The position numbers and the translations under genes are program-made. 64,000 nucleotides of DNA from a bacterium (GTDB lineage Bacteria > DRYD01). Below, one piece after another: positions 62,400 to 64,000 of the stretch. The notes under the pieces were generated by a model. It worked only from the letters and a program-made list of their open reading frames with translations. It ran no database searches and was not told where the DNA came from. The DNA is taken from assembly GCA_030549815.1 (NCBI GenBank), contig JAUQQQ010000009.1, positions 13,452 to 77,451 on the forward strand, in the 5' to 3' direction. Within the stretch, counting starts at the first letter, position 1; the number at the start of each line of letters is the position of its first letter.

Positions 62400-63804
62400 T
62401 TTTTTATCTCGTCCCAGACGCTTTGGTAAAAGTCTTTTCGTTGATACTTTAAAATCTGCTTTCGAAGGAAAAAAAGAATTATTTACAGGGTTGTATCTCG
62501 AAAACAATTGGAACTGGAACCAAAATTATCCAGTTGTAAGGTTTTCTTTTGATGGAGGTAAAGTAGAAAACAAGCAAGAAATGAAAAAGTATATCAATTC
62601 AATAATAAGATTTTGGAGTAGGAATTATGAAGTAGAAATAGAAGAGAAACTATACTATTCTATGTTAACAGAACTAATTTATAAAATATACAAAAAAACA
62701 GGAAAAAAGGTAGTTTTACTGATAGATGAATATGACAAACCAATATTAGACAACATAGAAAAAAAGGAGATTGCAGAAGAAATAAGAGAAGTATTGAAAG
62801 GATTTTATCAAACCATCAAAGGTTTAGATCAATATTTAAAGTTCGTCTTTATTACAGGAATAAGCAAGTTCGCCAAAATCTCCCTTTTTAGTGGATTAAA
62901 CCAATTAGAAGATATAAGTTTAATAAGTGAATATGGAGATATATGTGGATATACAGAGGAAGAATTATTAAAAGTATTTGGAGGTTTGATAAAAGGAGAT
63001 AAAGAGTTAGAGAAGATAAGAGAGTGGTATAATGGATATTGCTGGCTGGCTAGTAAAATATACAACCCTTTCGATATATTGTTGTATCTAAAATCAAAAA
63101 GGTTTGTGCCATACTGGTATAAAACAGGTACTCCTGAATTATTGATAAAACTAATTAAACAAAATAATTACGATATCTCTGGAATAGATAACATTGAAAT
63201 TATCGAAAGTGCCTTAGATAAATTCGACATCGATCAAATCTCTATTGAAGCTCTAATGTTTCAAACTGGATACCTAACTATCCATACTTACAAAGATACC
63301 CTTACAGAAAGAAAGTATAAGCTAAGATTCCCTAATAAGGAAGTTGAGTATAGTTTTGGCATAACCATATTATCTCAGTTAATGAAAGTAGATAAAATTG
63401 ATCTAGAATTATCAAGCAAATCCGAAGAACTTCAAAATGCTTTAATCAATGAGAATTTAGAAAAATTAAAAGATCTATTAGAAAGTTTATTAAGAAGTAT
63501 TTCTTATGAATGGTACGACCGGAGTGAAAAAAGTTTTGGGAGTGCAGTTTATGGATTCCTATACTCCACTGGCTTTGAATGTATCACCGAAAAACATACT
63601 AACAAAGGCAGAATGGACCTACTTGTCATTACACCTAACAAGAAAAAGTATATATTTGAACTTAAAATAGTAAGTCAAGACCAAAAAGGTAAATCTATTC
63701 AACAGGTTATTCAAAAAGAATATCACAAAGGTATTGAAGAAGCTCATATTATAGGCATAGAATTCAACCCTCAAACTCGAAACTTCTTTATCTTTTCACA
63801 ATAA
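62287..63804 (+). CDS. AAA-ATPase / PD-(D/E)XK nuclease family protein, copy 2
   Basis: 505 residues from ATG 62287 with AAGGTGG upstream. RPRRFGKSLFVDTLKSAFEG is the P-loop region and VVLLIDEYDKPIL Walker B; GISKFAKISLFSGLNQLEDI is the conserved middle block. The C-terminal NKGRMDLLVITPNKKKYIFE is the PD-(D/E)XK-like core. The first roughly 85 codons are nearly identical to copy 1; residues between the P-loop region and Walker B, and most of the C-terminus, differ strongly. It begins 20 bases after copy 1. Confidence 0.9.
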   Translation: MKKLPIGISSFEEIRTEGYYYVDKTHFVKKLVDEGKYYFLSRPRRFGKSLFVDTLKSAFEGKKELFTGLYLENNWNWNQNYPVVRFSFDGGKVENKQEMKKYINSIIRFWSRNYEVEIEEKLYYSMLTELIYKIYKKTGKKVVLLIDEYDKPILDNIEKKEIAEEIREVLKGFYQTIKGLDQYLKFVFITGISKFAKISLFSGLNQLEDISLISEYGDICGYTEEELLKVFGGLIKGDKELEKIREWYNGYCWLASKIYNPFDILLYLKSKRFVPYWYKTGTPELLIKLIKQNNYDISGIDNIEIIESALDKFDIDQISIEALMFQTGYLTIHTYKDTLTERKYKLRFPNKEVEYSFGITILSQLMKVDKIDLELSSKSEELQNALINENLEKLKDLLESLLRSISYEWYDRSEKSFGSAVYGFLYSTGFECITEKHTNKGRMDLLVITPNKKKYIFELKIVSQDQKGKSIQQVIQKEYHKGIEEAHIIGIEFNPQTRNFFIFSQ

Positions 63805-63873
63805 ATATTTCATTTACATTTGTAGGATTTGTTTTTTCACATCTTTAAATATAAAATAGATAAGTTAGTATTC

Positions 63874-64000
63874 GAAAGGTGGTTTATATGAAAAAGCTAC
63901 CAATTGGTATAAGCAGTTTTGAAGAAATAAGAACTGAAGGTTACTACTATGTCGATAAAACACATTTTGTTAAAAAATTAGTTGATGAAGGGAAATACTA
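63874..64000 (+). repeat. 127-bp direct repeat, second copy
   Basis: Identical to 62273-62399; truncated by the window end. Confidence 0.95.
63888..64000 (+). CDS. AAA-ATPase / PD-(D/E)XK nuclease family protein, copy 3 (cut by window end)
   Basis: The first 37 codons, starting at ATG 63888 behind the same GAAAGGTGG site, are base-for-base identical to copy 2, from KKLPIGISSFEEIRTEG through the residues before the P-loop. The rest lies outside the window. An 83-base AT-rich gap separates it from copy 2. Confidence 0.88.
   Translation, partial: MKKLPIGISSFEEIRTEGYYYVDKTHFVKKLVDEGKY

Overview
The window is a densely packed stretch of a very AT-rich bacterial chromosome, roughly 30% G+C by eye. 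Housekeeping genes are bacterial: secD, pnp, rimO, trmD, tmk, trpS, serS, an RbgA-type GTPase and a PriA-like protein. A complete reverse gyrase (52891-56193) points to a thermophile or hyperthermophile. The species cannot be named from sequence alone; a deep-branching, little-cultured thermophilic lineage fits. A CsaB homologue with a DUF5693-like protein, FkbM and galactofuranose genes, and a GmhB/HisB-type phosphatase suggest an elaborate glycosylated envelope.

Layout. 1-2616 (+): FeoB iron transporter split into two overlapping genes, then a sugar nucleotidyltransferase. 2818-9679 (-): RbgA-like GTPase, RluA-type pseudouridine synthase, tRNA-Leu, a small RRM protein flanked by a 14-bp inverted repeat, a DUF5693-like membrane protein, an OPT transporter and secD without secF. 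9739-12764: a broken DUF3137-like gene, tRNA-Val, tRNA-Thr, and two orphan proteins (one secreted, one acidic). 12977-22178 (+): a lone nuoL, two large TPR proteins, a secreted nuclease and pnp. 22189-29951 (-): csaB, a histidine kinase lacking its phospho-accepting His, a PhoB-type regulator, a TPR-like anchored protein, a CheY-like receiver, trpS, rimO, a zinc ribbon and a solute-binding protein. 30081-35528 (+): MBL hydrolase, an MNT/HEPN toxin-antitoxin pair, an ankyrin protein ending in a predicted RNA pseudoknot, nitroreductase, glycogen synthase and an amino-acid permease. 35530-38366 (-): glycerate kinase and two DUF3137-like genes, one needing a -1 frameshift at a T_TTT_TTA heptamer. 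38439-45178: glycan cluster (FkbM, GT4, UDP-galactopyranose mutase, three related GT2 enzymes). 45162-51385 (-): YmdB, an ACT protein preceded by a second pseudoknot, SPOR protein, galT, an aromatic amino acid lyase, a HAD phosphatase and three odd small proteins, one built of 21-22-residue repeats. 51599-60545 (+): serS, reverse gyrase, tmk, a Pro-Gln-repeat membrane protein, trmD and a helicase-less PriA relative ending in a terminator. 60730-64000 (+): a tandem array of PD-(D/E)XK-linked AAA-ATPase paralogues running off the window.

The observations most worth following are the repeat-protein trio at 50007-51385, the two H-type pseudoknots (32011-32050 and 46298-46335) sharing one architecture, the candidate -1 frameshift gene, and the degenerate histidine kinase and PriA. 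All family calls come from reading motifs, not from searches.
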